From the NCBI GenBank assembly GCA_023150805.1, contig JAKLKF010000063.1:1-43137 (forward strand): a DNA stretch of 43,137 nucleotides, read 5' to 3'. Source of the DNA: Myxococcota bacterium. GTDB taxonomy: Bacteria > Myxococcota_A > UBA796 > UBA2385. The position numbers and the translations under genes were made by a program. The notes under the pieces were generated by a model that ran no database searches, was not told where the DNA came from, and worked only from the letters and a program-made list of their open reading frames with translations. Within the stretch, counting starts at the first letter, position 1. Every line of letters starts with the position of its first letter. Positions 34,231-41,406 of the stretch are shown here, one piece after another.

Positions 34231-34803
34231 CTACTCCTTGACGCGGCTGACGTAGGTGCTGGTGCGCGTGTCGACCTTGATGCGCTCGCCCTGCTCGACG
34301 AACAGGGGCACCTGGACGATGGCCCCGCAGGCCAGGGTCGCGGCCTTGGTCGCGCCCGTGGCGGTGTTGCCACGCACGCCGGGCTCGCAGTACTCGATCA
34401 CGTCCTCGATGAAGTTCGGCAGCTCGATGTTGACCGGGCGGTCCTTGTAGAAGAGCACCATGACCTCGATGTTCTCGGTCAGGTAGGGCGCCTCCTCCTT
34501 CAGGGACTCCGCGGGGATCGCGACCTGCTGGTAGTCCTCGGTGTTCATGAAGTGCAGGAAGTCGCCGTCGGAGTACATGTACTGCATCGGACGGTCTTCC
34601 ACGTCGGCGGCGTCGACCTTCTCGCCCGTCCGGAAGGTGCGCTCGATCACCGCGCCGGTGATCATGTTCTTGAGCTTGGTCCGGGTGAAGGCGGTGCCCT
34701 TTCCCGGCTTCACGAACTGGAAGTAGGTGATGATGTAGGGCTGGCCGTCCAGCTCCATCTTGAGGCCGTTGCGGAACTGGGAGGTTTCGTACTGCAGGGC
34801 CAT
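34231..34803 (-). CDS. efp: Translation elongation factor P
   Basis: 190 residues from ATG 34803, with AGGAG five bases upstream. EF-P rescues ribosomes stalled at proline runs. Three beta domains are complete (TSQFRNGLKMELDG at the start; LFVEQGERIKVDTRTSTYVS at the end). The loop that is modified reads FVKPGKGTAF, with K35 at the tip, matching K34 of E. coli that receives beta-lysine. The divergent gene codes for an EpmB-type aminomutase, which supports the lysylation pathway. The ligase EpmA is not in the window. The shared upstream region is 34804-34936. Confidence 0.97.
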   Translation of the reverse strand: MALQYETSQFRNGLKMELDGQPYIITYFQFVKPGKGTAFTRTKLKNMITGAVIERTFRTGEKVDAADVEDRPMQYMYSDGDFLHFMNTEDYQQVAIPAESLKEEAPYLTENIEVMVLFYKDRPVNIELPNFIEDVIEYCEPGVRGNTATGATKAATLACGAIVQVPLFVEQGERIKVDTRTSTYVSRVKE

Positions 34804-34909
34804 GGGGGCTCCTGTGGGGAGGGAGGTGGGCCTGCGTCCTGACGCGGGCCCGGTTGCGATACAGGGAGGTCCCCGGAAGGGGCCCCCGAGGCATGGGAGC
34901 GACGCTGTG

Positions 34910-34915
34910 TATCAT
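34910..34915 (+). promoter_or_regulatory. Putative -10 box TATCAT for epmB
   Basis: TATCAT lies 21 bases before GTG 34937, with AGGA between them. On the minus strand, GATACA here and TATCGC near 34858 could serve efp, but neither is convincing. Confidence 0.3.
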
Positions 34916-34936
34916 GAAGGCCAGGATCGTGGCCCG

Positions 34937-35917
34937 GTGGTCGGGCCACGGGAGCTGTCGGCCCGCTTCCCCGAGCTGGGGCGGGAGCTGCTTGCACAGG
35001 CCGACGCGCTCTTCCCGGTGCGGGTGACGCGGAGCTGGCTTGCGCGCGTGCGGGCCGCGGACGACCCGCTCGGCCGGCAGGCCCTGCCGCAGCCCGCCGA
35101 GCTGCTCCCCGATGCCCAGGATCGGCCGGACCCGGTGGGCGAGGGAATGCGGAGCCCGGTGCCGTGGGTGGTGCAGAAGCACGGTGACCGCGCGCTCCTG
35201 TTGCTGACCCGGCGCTGCCACCTGTACTGCCGCTACTGCTTCCGGCGCGCGCCCCACGAGGCCGAGGACCCGACGGAGCCGGAGCTGGAGCGGGCGCTGG
35301 CGTGGATCGCCGCCAGCGGCGTGCGCGAGCTCATCTTGAGCGGCGGGGATCCGCTCGCGGTGTCGGACCGGCGGTTGTTCGCGGTGCTCGACCGGGTGCG
35401 CCCCGCGGTCCCCGTGGTGCGCATCCACACCCGCGCGCCGATCACCTCGCCCGGCCGGGTCGGCCCCGCCCTGGTCGAGGGGCTGCGGGCGCGCGCGCCG
35501 GTGTGGATCATCGTGCACTGCAACCACCCCGACGAGCTGTCCGCCGACGTGGACGCGGCGCTGGCGCGGATGGTGGACGCGGGGCTGCCGGTGTTGAACC
35601 AGGCGGTGCTGCTGGCGGGGGTCAACGACGACGCGGCGACGCTCGCGGCGCTGTTCGAGGCCCTGGTCGCGCGCCGGGTGTTCCCCTACTACCTGCACCA
35701 CCCCGACCACGCTCCGGGCAACGCCGCCTTCCGCCTCGCGCCGGAGCGGGGCCTGGCCCTGTACCGGGAGGTGGCCGCGCGGGTCAGCGGCCTGGCGCTG
35801 CCACGCTACGTGATCGACCCGCCGGACGGGCGGGGCAAGCTGGATGTGGCGGAGTGGGTGGCCGCGGGGGGGCAGCGTCCGGTACCATCCGCGCCCGCCT
35901 CTCCCCTCCGGAGCTGA
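34937..35917 (+). CDS. epmB: EF-P lysine 2,3-aminomutase (EpmB-type radical SAM)
   Basis: 326 residues from GTG 34937 (E. coli EpmB has 342); GTG 34907 is an alternative. It converts (S)-alpha-lysine to (R)-beta-lysine for EF-P modification. The radical SAM motif CxxxCxxC is C94, C98, C101 (RCHLYCRYCF). Typical EpmB/KamA motifs follow: ELILSGGDPLAVSD, IHTRAPI, VHCNHPDEL, LNQAVLLAGVND, VFPYYLHHPDHAPG. PLP is expected on a lysine near the C-terminus (GRGKLDV). The length and the efp neighbour favour EpmB over a catabolic KamA. Its stop is one base before the next ATG. Confidence 0.9.
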   Translation: MVGPRELSARFPELGRELLAQADALFPVRVTRSWLARVRAADDPLGRQALPQPAELLPDAQDRPDPVGEGMRSPVPWVVQKHGDRALLLLTRRCHLYCRYCFRRAPHEAEDPTEPELERALAWIAASGVRELILSGGDPLAVSDRRLFAVLDRVRPAVPVVRIHTRAPITSPGRVGPALVEGLRARAPVWIIVHCNHPDELSADVDAALARMVDAGLPVLNQAVLLAGVNDDAATLAALFEALVARRVFPYYLHHPDHAPGNAAFRLAPERGLALYREVAARVSGLALPRYVIDPPDGRGKLDVAEWVAAGGQRPVPSAPASPLRS

Positions 35918-35918
35918 C

Positions 35919-37568
35919 ATGGCCGTCCGCCGCGTCACCCACACCTACCGCAGCGTGGTCGACTTCATCGAGGACCACCACGGCACCCTCGGCCAGGGCG
36001 CGCTGCTGCTGCCGCCCCAGCCCAACCAGGAGGAGCTGTCGCTCGAGCTGAAGCTCGACCTGGTCATCCCCCCGCTGGGGCGCCTGGGGCCCATCGCGGC
36101 GCAGGTGGTCAACCGCGCGCCGGACGGCAGCGTCGCGCTGCGGATCGCGGAGTGGCCGGACTCCGTCAAGGCCCGGATCACCGAGCTGCTGGTCGCGGTG
36201 GACGACCTGCGGCAGTGGCTGGTCGACACCGGCCAGCTCCAGCCTCCGGGCGCGGTGGGGGCCGCGCCCGGGGCCGCCTCGCCGGCAGAGCCGGGACAGG
36301 CGGCGGTCGCCGCTCCGGCGCCGTCCGCGCCGCGGGGGCGGGGCTTCCCGGTGCCGGACCTGCGGGGCGTGGCGCCGACGCGCGCGGGGAGCTGCGACGC
36401 GGCCTCGGTGCGCAAGCTCTTCCTCGACCTGGCGATCGAGCGCGCGACGGGGCTCTTGACCTGGAGCCTGCCCGATGGCCGCAAGCGCTACGGCTTCTGG
36501 AGCCAGGGGGGCCCGGTGGGCTGGCGGACGGAGCCCATGGACGAGGGCGAGGTCCTGGGCGTGCTGCTGTTCAAGGCCGATCAGCTCACCCGCGAGCAGC
36601 TCCGGGAGAGCCTGGAGATCATGCAGCGGGACGGCTGCCGCCAGGGAGAGGCCTTCATCCAGATGGGGCTGATGTCCTTCCCGCAGCTCGTGATGGTGCT
36701 GGGCAAGCAGTGCGAGTTCGTCATGCAGAAGGTGCTCAAGGAGAGCCAGGGCTCCTGGACCTTCCACGCGCTGGAGACCCTGCCCGAGCGCTTCCTGCCC
36801 TCACCCCTGCGCGTGCCGGCGATGATCTTCCGCAACCTGTTCCAGCAGGCGCGCTCGATGAAGGGGGACAGCCTCTACGAGGCGCTGGCCGGCTACCTCG
36901 ACCAGTACGTGTACCTGCCCCCTGGCTGCGTGGAGATCCTGCCGGAGCTCCGCTTCGCGCCGGTCGAGGCACGCCTGGTCGACACGATCCGCAGCGGTTC
37001 CTGGCGCATGCGCGAGCTGTACGCGGTCTCGCCCATGTCCCGCGCCATCACGGCGGCGATGATGTGGGCCCTCATCCAGCTCGAGTTCGTCGCCTTCAAG
37101 ACCCAGCAGGACGACTCGCGGGCCTTCGCGGCGCTGCAGATCATCATCGACCGCAAGAAGTCGCAGGTCTACAAGGGCAACCACTTCGAGGTGCTGGAGG
37201 TCCACTGGATCTGCCTGACCGAGGAGGTCGAGATCGCCTACAAGCGCCTGAAGGAGGAGTTCGAGCCGTCCCGCTACGCGCGGATGGGGGAGCCGGCGGT
37301 GACCGACGTGGCGAAGATCAACCTCAAGCTCGACGAGGCCTACCAGGTCCTGCGAGATGACCGCACTCGCCGCGAGTACCGCAAGGCCGTGATCGAGGAC
37401 TCCAAGATCGTGCAGTCCGCCGAGCTGCTGGGGCGCCAGGGCGAGATGGCGGAGATGCGCAAGGACCGGCGGGCCGCCTCGATGGCGTACGGCAAGGCGC
37501 TGGAGCTGGTGCCGGGCAGCGCCGAGTACCGCGGGGGCCTGACCCGCGCGCGCTCCCTGCCGGGCTGA
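35919..37568 (+). CDS. PilZ-like / DUF4388-like / degenerate J-domain protein
   Basis: 549 residues from ATG 35919, with GGAG five bases upstream. Residues about 5-95 resemble a PilZ barrel (LGQGALLLPPQ, ELKLDLVIPPLGRLG, AAQVVNRAPDGSVALRIAEW). A Pro/Ala linker (105-160) leads to a DUF4388-like domain (KLFLDLAIERATGLLTWS, GFWSQGGPVGWRTEP, then IMQRDGCRQGEAFIQMGLMS). Residues 420-490 align with a J-domain: NHFEVLEVHW, EEVEIAYKRLKEEF, LKLDEAYQVLRDDRTRREY. The HPD motif that activates Hsp70 is missing (EPSRY at 449-453). A helical repeat ends the protein. The DnaK-PilZ fusion 2.4 kb upstream makes a functional link possible. It was probably acquired as a myxobacterial lineage gene, not a general DnaJ. 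Confidence 0.75.
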   Translation: MAVRRVTHTYRSVVDFIEDHHGTLGQGALLLPPQPNQEELSLELKLDLVIPPLGRLGPIAAQVVNRAPDGSVALRIAEWPDSVKARITELLVAVDDLRQWLVDTGQLQPPGAVGAAPGAASPAEPGQAAVAAPAPSAPRGRGFPVPDLRGVAPTRAGSCDAASVRKLFLDLAIERATGLLTWSLPDGRKRYGFWSQGGPVGWRTEPMDEGEVLGVLLFKADQLTREQLRESLEIMQRDGCRQGEAFIQMGLMSFPQLVMVLGKQCEFVMQKVLKESQGSWTFHALETLPERFLPSPLRVPAMIFRNLFQQARSMKGDSLYEALAGYLDQYVYLPPGCVEILPELRFAPVEARLVDTIRSGSWRMRELYAVSPMSRAITAAMMWALIQLEFVAFKTQQDDSRAFAALQIIIDRKKSQVYKGNHFEVLEVHWICLTEEVEIAYKRLKEEFEPSRYARMGEPAVTDVAKINLKLDEAYQVLRDDRTRREYRKAVIEDSKIVQSAELLGRQGEMAEMRKDRRAASMAYGKALELVPGSAEYRGGLTRARSLPG

Positions 37569-37583
37569 GGGTCCCCAAAGGGC

Positions 37584-37607
37584 GACGGCCGCCCGGAGGC
37601 GGCCGTC
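37584..37607. terminator. Hairpin between convergent genes
   Basis: A perfect 10-bp stem (GACGGCCGCC and its complement) with loop CGGA lies 16 bases after the plus-strand gene and 23 bases from the end of actF. It could end transcription from both sides. Confidence 0.75.
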
Positions 37608-37629
37608 CAGCGCAGGCGGGACGCGCGGG

Positions 37630-38934
37630 TCAGTGCGCGTGGCCCTCGTGCTTGGGGTGCACGTGCACGTGCTCCGGGTCGGGCTGGAGCATGGGGTCGG
37701 AGACCGGCAGCGCGGGCACCTTGCTCAGGAAGGTGGTGGTCACCATCGCGAACAGGCCGAGGAAGCCCAGGCCCATGCCGGCCGTGATGACCAGCGGGGT
37801 GACCAGGTCGGCTTCGTGCTGCACGCTGGGCATCACCACCCAGAAGCGCTCCAGGAAGATGCCGACGGCGATGAGCGAGGTGATCGCCAGGTAGGCCGAG
37901 GGGATCTTCTTGATGCCGCGGGAGAGCAGGGTCGCGAAGGGCACCAGGAAGCACAGCGAGACCACCACCCGGAACAGGCTGGCCCAGGGCTCGACCTCGG
38001 TCCGCAGCAGGATGAAGCCGATCTCCTCGGTCATGTTGCCGTACCAGATGGCCAGGTACTGGGCGAAGGAGGTGTAGCCCCAGAACATGGTGAAGCCGAA
38101 GGTGAGCTTGCCGATGTCGTGGTACACGTTGCTGGTGATCAGGTGCTCCACACCGAGCCACTTGCGGGTCGTCAGCGACAGGATGGCGATGCCGACCAGG
38201 CCGCTCCAGAAGGCGCTGGCGAAGTACCAGGCCGGGAACATGTTGGCGTACCAGTAGGGCGCCAGGCTCATCGACAGGTCGACGGCCATCATGGAGAAGA
38301 CCAGCGCGTAGAGGATGGCGATGGCCGGTGCCAGGGTCAGCATGCGGCTGGCCGCGGCCTCGACCTCGACCTTGTCGCCCTGCCAGCCGGCGGTGAAGCG
38401 CGACCAGAAGGCGGGGGCCTTGTCGCCCAGCTTCGCGCCGGCGACGCCGAAGTCGGCGCGCAGGTCGGCGCGGATGAAGGCCAGGGACAGCGCGATCAGG
38501 ATGCCCAGGCCGACCGCCTGGCGCGCGACGAAGAAGCCCGGCTGCAGGTAGATGGCCTTGTGCGGCGGCATCTGCTCGTGCATCCAGGGGTAGACGTCCA
38601 GGCCGCCGATCAGGAAGAAGACCAGCAGCAGGGCGTACATGATGGGGAACATCAGGCCCAGCGCCTCGGCGAAGCGCTTGAGCGGGCGGCCCCAGCGCGC
38701 CTTGGCCAGGGTCATGGCCACCACCAGCATCAGCGCGCCCTGGGCCATGCCGCCCCAGAACATGAAGTTGCTGATGAAGCCGGCGAAGGCCAGGTCCTTG
38801 TGGGTGGCCATGCCGTAGCCGAAGGCAGCCAGGCCCACCAGGATGCCGGCGCCCGCCGCACCCTTCACCGCACCGGGGACGGTGCGTGGGATGCCGGTGA
38901 TGGCCGCGGAGGTGTCGATGTGGTGCGAACCCAT
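37630..38934 (-). CDS. actF: Alternative complex III subunit ActF (NrfD-like membrane protein)
   Basis: 434 residues from ATG 38934, with GGGAG five bases upstream. About ten membrane helices are visible (for example GILVGLAAFGYGMATHK, NFMFWGGMAQGALMLVVAM, LTFGFTMFWGYTSFAQYLAIWYGN). It is one of two NrfD-type subunits of the quinol:acceptor oxidoreductase that replaces the bc1 complex. The C-terminus is His-rich (HVHVHPKHEGHAH). It is the last gene of the operon, nine bases after actE, and is followed by the hairpin at 37584-37607. Shorter, less conserved regions than in ActC fit the usual ActF pattern. Confidence 0.9.
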   Translation of the reverse strand: MGSHHIDTSAAITGIPRTVPGAVKGAAGAGILVGLAAFGYGMATHKDLAFAGFISNFMFWGGMAQGALMLVVAMTLAKARWGRPLKRFAEALGLMFPIMYALLLVFFLIGGLDVYPWMHEQMPPHKAIYLQPGFFVARQAVGLGILIALSLAFIRADLRADFGVAGAKLGDKAPAFWSRFTAGWQGDKVEVEAAASRMLTLAPAIAILYALVFSMMAVDLSMSLAPYWYANMFPAWYFASAFWSGLVGIAILSLTTRKWLGVEHLITSNVYHDIGKLTFGFTMFWGYTSFAQYLAIWYGNMTEEIGFILLRTEVEPWASLFRVVVSLCFLVPFATLLSRGIKKIPSAYLAITSLIAVGIFLERFWVVMPSVQHEADLVTPLVITAGMGLGFLGLFAMVTTTFLSKVPALPVSDPMLQPDPEHVHVHPKHEGHAH

Positions 38935-38943
38935 TCCCGCTCC

Positions 38944-39537
38944 CTACTGGTTGGCGGCGGGCTGGGGCGCCTTGTAGGCGGCGCCTTCCAGCGTGCGGAT
39001 GTAGGCGACGGTGGCCCAGATCTCGTGATCGTCCATCTGCGAGTCGTAGCGGGGCATGATGGCGCCGCCGTTGCGGATGGTCAGGTACAGGTAGCCGTCG
39101 GAGCGCGAGGCCGTGATGGCGCCCGCGCCGCTGAGCATCGGGGGCGGCACCGGGTAGCGCTTGATGTTGTTGGCCGGGTCGTTCTTGGTGACCGGCGCCC
39201 CACCCTTGCCGTCCACGCCGTGGCAGGTCTGGCAGTAGGTGACGAACATCTTCTTGCCCACCGCCAGGTCCGCCGGGGTGGGCGCGGTGATCGGGTTGGC
39301 CAGCGCCTGTCCCTCGGGGGTCATGCGGTCGGCGTTCGCCACATAGCGATCCATCGTGACCGCGCCCTCGGGCAGGGTCATCATGGCCCACTCGTAGGCG
39401 CGCAGGAACTGGGCGTCGACCATGTCCCAGTCCCAGGGGAAGGCCTGGGCGGGCGAGGTGGCCAGGAGCCCCAGCCCCAGGGCGACGGCGGGAGCGACCC
39501 ACCGGCGCGGGGAGGGAGAGGTGCGGCGGCTATCCAT
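38944..39537 (-). CDS. actE: Alternative complex III subunit ActE (mono-haem cytochrome c)
   Basis: 197 residues from ATG 39537, overlapping the end of actD by eight bases. The signal peptide ends AQA at residue 32. One haem c site, CQTCH (102-106), and a distal Met ligand M161 in GGAIMPRYD form a class I cytochrome c. It passes electrons from the complex toward a soluble cytochrome or terminal oxidase in the periplasm. Residues AFPWDWDMVD and SRSDGYLYLTI are typical of ActE. Confidence 0.93.
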   Translation of the reverse strand: MDSRRTSPSPRRWVAPAVALGLGLLATSPAQAFPWDWDMVDAQFLRAYEWAMMTLPEGAVTMDRYVANADRMTPEGQALANPITAPTPADLAVGKKMFVTYCQTCHGVDGKGGAPVTKNDPANNIKRYPVPPPMLSGAGAITASRSDGYLYLTIRNGGAIMPRYDSQMDDHEIWATVAYIRTLEGAAYKAPQPAANQ

Positions 39538-40060
39538 GGGAGCGCTCCGTCACGGTCAGCTCCTGGGCGCCCAGGCCGTGCAGCGTCTTCTTCCACTGCT
39601 CCACCTGGGCGGCCGACAGGCCGTTGAGGATGAGGCCGAACTTGTCGTCGGAGAAGCGGCGGTCCTCGAGCTCCTTCTGGAGGCCGAAGCCGGGAAGCCG
39701 ACAGTTCACGATCAGCCCGACGAGGGTGAACAGGCAGCCCCAGAGCACCGTGGACTCGAAAGTGATGACCAGGAAGGCAGGCACCGAGACCAGGGGTTTG
39801 CCCGCGGGGATGATCATCGGCCAGTTCAGGTGGGTGAAGGACGCGAGCGCGAAGCCCAGCGTGCCACCGAAGATGGCTCCGAACATCGTGAACCAGCGCA
39901 CCGGGCTCGGCTTGCCCTCGTAGATCACGTGCTCGAGGTCGTGCCGGGGCAGGGGCGAGGTGGCCACGAAGTCCGTGACGCCCGCCTTCTTCACCGCCGA
40001 GACGCTGTCGATCATGCAGTCGAGGTGACCGTAGACCGCCGTCAGGGTCATGCCGCTCAT
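39530..40060 (-). CDS. actD: Alternative complex III subunit ActD (DUF3341)
   Basis: 176 residues from ATG 40060, overlapping the actC stop (ATGA). DUF3341 features: VYGHLDCMIDSVSAVKKAGV near the start, SPLPRHDLEHVI, and two membrane helices (WFTMFGAIFGGTLGFALASF; AFLVITFESTVLWGCLFTLV). It is a small membrane subunit of the complex without cofactor motifs. The C-terminal FSDDKFGLIL, then a helix rich in charged residues, lies on the cytoplasmic side. Confidence 0.93.
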   Translation of the reverse strand: MSGMTLTAVYGHLDCMIDSVSAVKKAGVTDFVATSPLPRHDLEHVIYEGKPSPVRWFTMFGAIFGGTLGFALASFTHLNWPMIIPAGKPLVSVPAFLVITFESTVLWGCLFTLVGLIVNCRLPGFGLQKELEDRRFSDDKFGLILNGLSAAQVEQWKKTLHGLGAQELTVTERSHG

Positions 40061-41388
40061 GCCGCAGCCTCCTCGTCCGACTTCAGGGGCGGACGGATGA
40101 GCTCCTTGACCTCGGCGACGGCCACCGCGGGCATCACCTTGATGAAGAGCAGGAACCAGACGAAGAACCAGCCAAAGGAGCCGAGCATGATGCCCAACTC
40201 GACCCAGGTCGGCGTGTAGTGGACCCAGCTCATGGGGTCGAACTGGTGGGCGAGCGAGCTGGCGATGATGTTGTAGCGCTCGAACCACATGCCGACGTTG
40301 ATGATGATGGAGACGATGAACAGGATGGTCCAGTTCTGCCGCCAGCTCTTCTTCCACCACACCAGCGGGGCGAGGCAGTTGCAGAAGACCATCATGTAGA
40401 AGACCCAGGCGTATTCCTCGCCCATCGCCCGGTAGACGAAGATGCCCCACTCATAGGGGTTGTCCGAGTACCAGGCGATGTAGTGCTCGACCGCGTAGGC
40501 GTAGGTCAGGATTGCGCCGGTCAGCAGGCACATCTTGGCCAGGCTTTCGAAGTGCCAGGTGTTGATGTACTCGCCCCAGTCGAAGATCTTGGACATGGGC
40601 AGCAGCAGCGTGATGACCATCGCGCAGCCGCTGAAGATGGCGCCGCCGACGAAGTAGGGAGGAAACAGCGTGCTGTGCCAGCCCATGGTCTGGGCCATCG
40701 CGAAGTCCCAGGACACGACCGAGTGGACCGAGAGCACCAGCGGGGTCGCGAAGGCGGCGAAGAAGCCATAGGCCGCCATGTAGTGGCGCCACTGCCGATC
40801 CGTGCCGCGCCAGCCCAGGGACATGTGGGTGTACATCTTGTGGACCAGGCCAGTGGTCTTGTCGCGGACTGCGGCCAGATCCGGGATGAGCCCGATGTAG
40901 AAGAAGATGGTCGACACGCTGAAGTAGGTCGACACGGCGAAGACGTCCCACATCAGCGGGCTCTTGAAGTTCTGCCAGAGCTCGCGCTGGTTGGGGTAGG
41001 GGAACAGCCAGTAGGCGTTCCAGGCGCGGCCGACGTGGATGGCAGGGAAAAGGCCCGCCGTCATGACCGCGAAGATGGTCATCGCCTCGGCGGCCCGGTA
41101 CACGCCCGTGCGCCAGCGGCTGCGGAACAGGAAGAGGATCGCGCTGATCAGCGTCCCGGCGTGGCCGATACCGATCCAGAACACGAAGGTGGTGATGTAC
41201 ACGCCCCAGAAGACCGGAGGCGTGTAGCCCGCGGCGCCCAGGCCATGGACGAGCTGGTACCACCAGCAGTAGCCACCCCAGGCCATGATCCCCAGGGCGA
41301 GCCCAAGCAGGCCCAGGTAGGCGGCTGAGGGCTTGAAGAGCGGGCGCAGGATGTCACGGGTGACCGCGCCGTAGGTGAGTCCTTGCAC
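40057..41388 (-). CDS. actC: Alternative complex III subunit ActC (NrfD-like quinol-binding membrane protein)
   Basis: 443 residues from GTG 41388, with GGAG six bases upstream. About ten membrane helices, with typical ActC/NrfD segments: WGVYITTFVFWIGIGHAGTL, IFAVMTAGLFPAIHVGR, SVHSVVSWDFAMAQTMGWHS, FFVWFLLFIKVMP. Conserved His and Asp/Glu residues in these helices fit the quinol site and proton path proposed for this family. The gene starts 18 bases after actB and ends overlapping actD. Confidence 0.95.
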   Translation of the reverse strand: MQGLTYGAVTRDILRPLFKPSAAYLGLLGLALGIMAWGGYCWWYQLVHGLGAAGYTPPVFWGVYITTFVFWIGIGHAGTLISAILFLFRSRWRTGVYRAAEAMTIFAVMTAGLFPAIHVGRAWNAYWLFPYPNQRELWQNFKSPLMWDVFAVSTYFSVSTIFFYIGLIPDLAAVRDKTTGLVHKMYTHMSLGWRGTDRQWRHYMAAYGFFAAFATPLVLSVHSVVSWDFAMAQTMGWHSTLFPPYFVGGAIFSGCAMVITLLLPMSKIFDWGEYINTWHFESLAKMCLLTGAILTYAYAVEHYIAWYSDNPYEWGIFVYRAMGEEYAWVFYMMVFCNCLAPLVWWKKSWRQNWTILFIVSIIINVGMWFERYNIIASSLAHQFDPMSWVHYTPTWVELGIMLGSFGWFFVWFLLFIKVMPAVAVAEVKELIRPPLKSDEEAAA

Positions 41389-41406
41389 AGCAGGCTCCGC
41401 TCGTGA

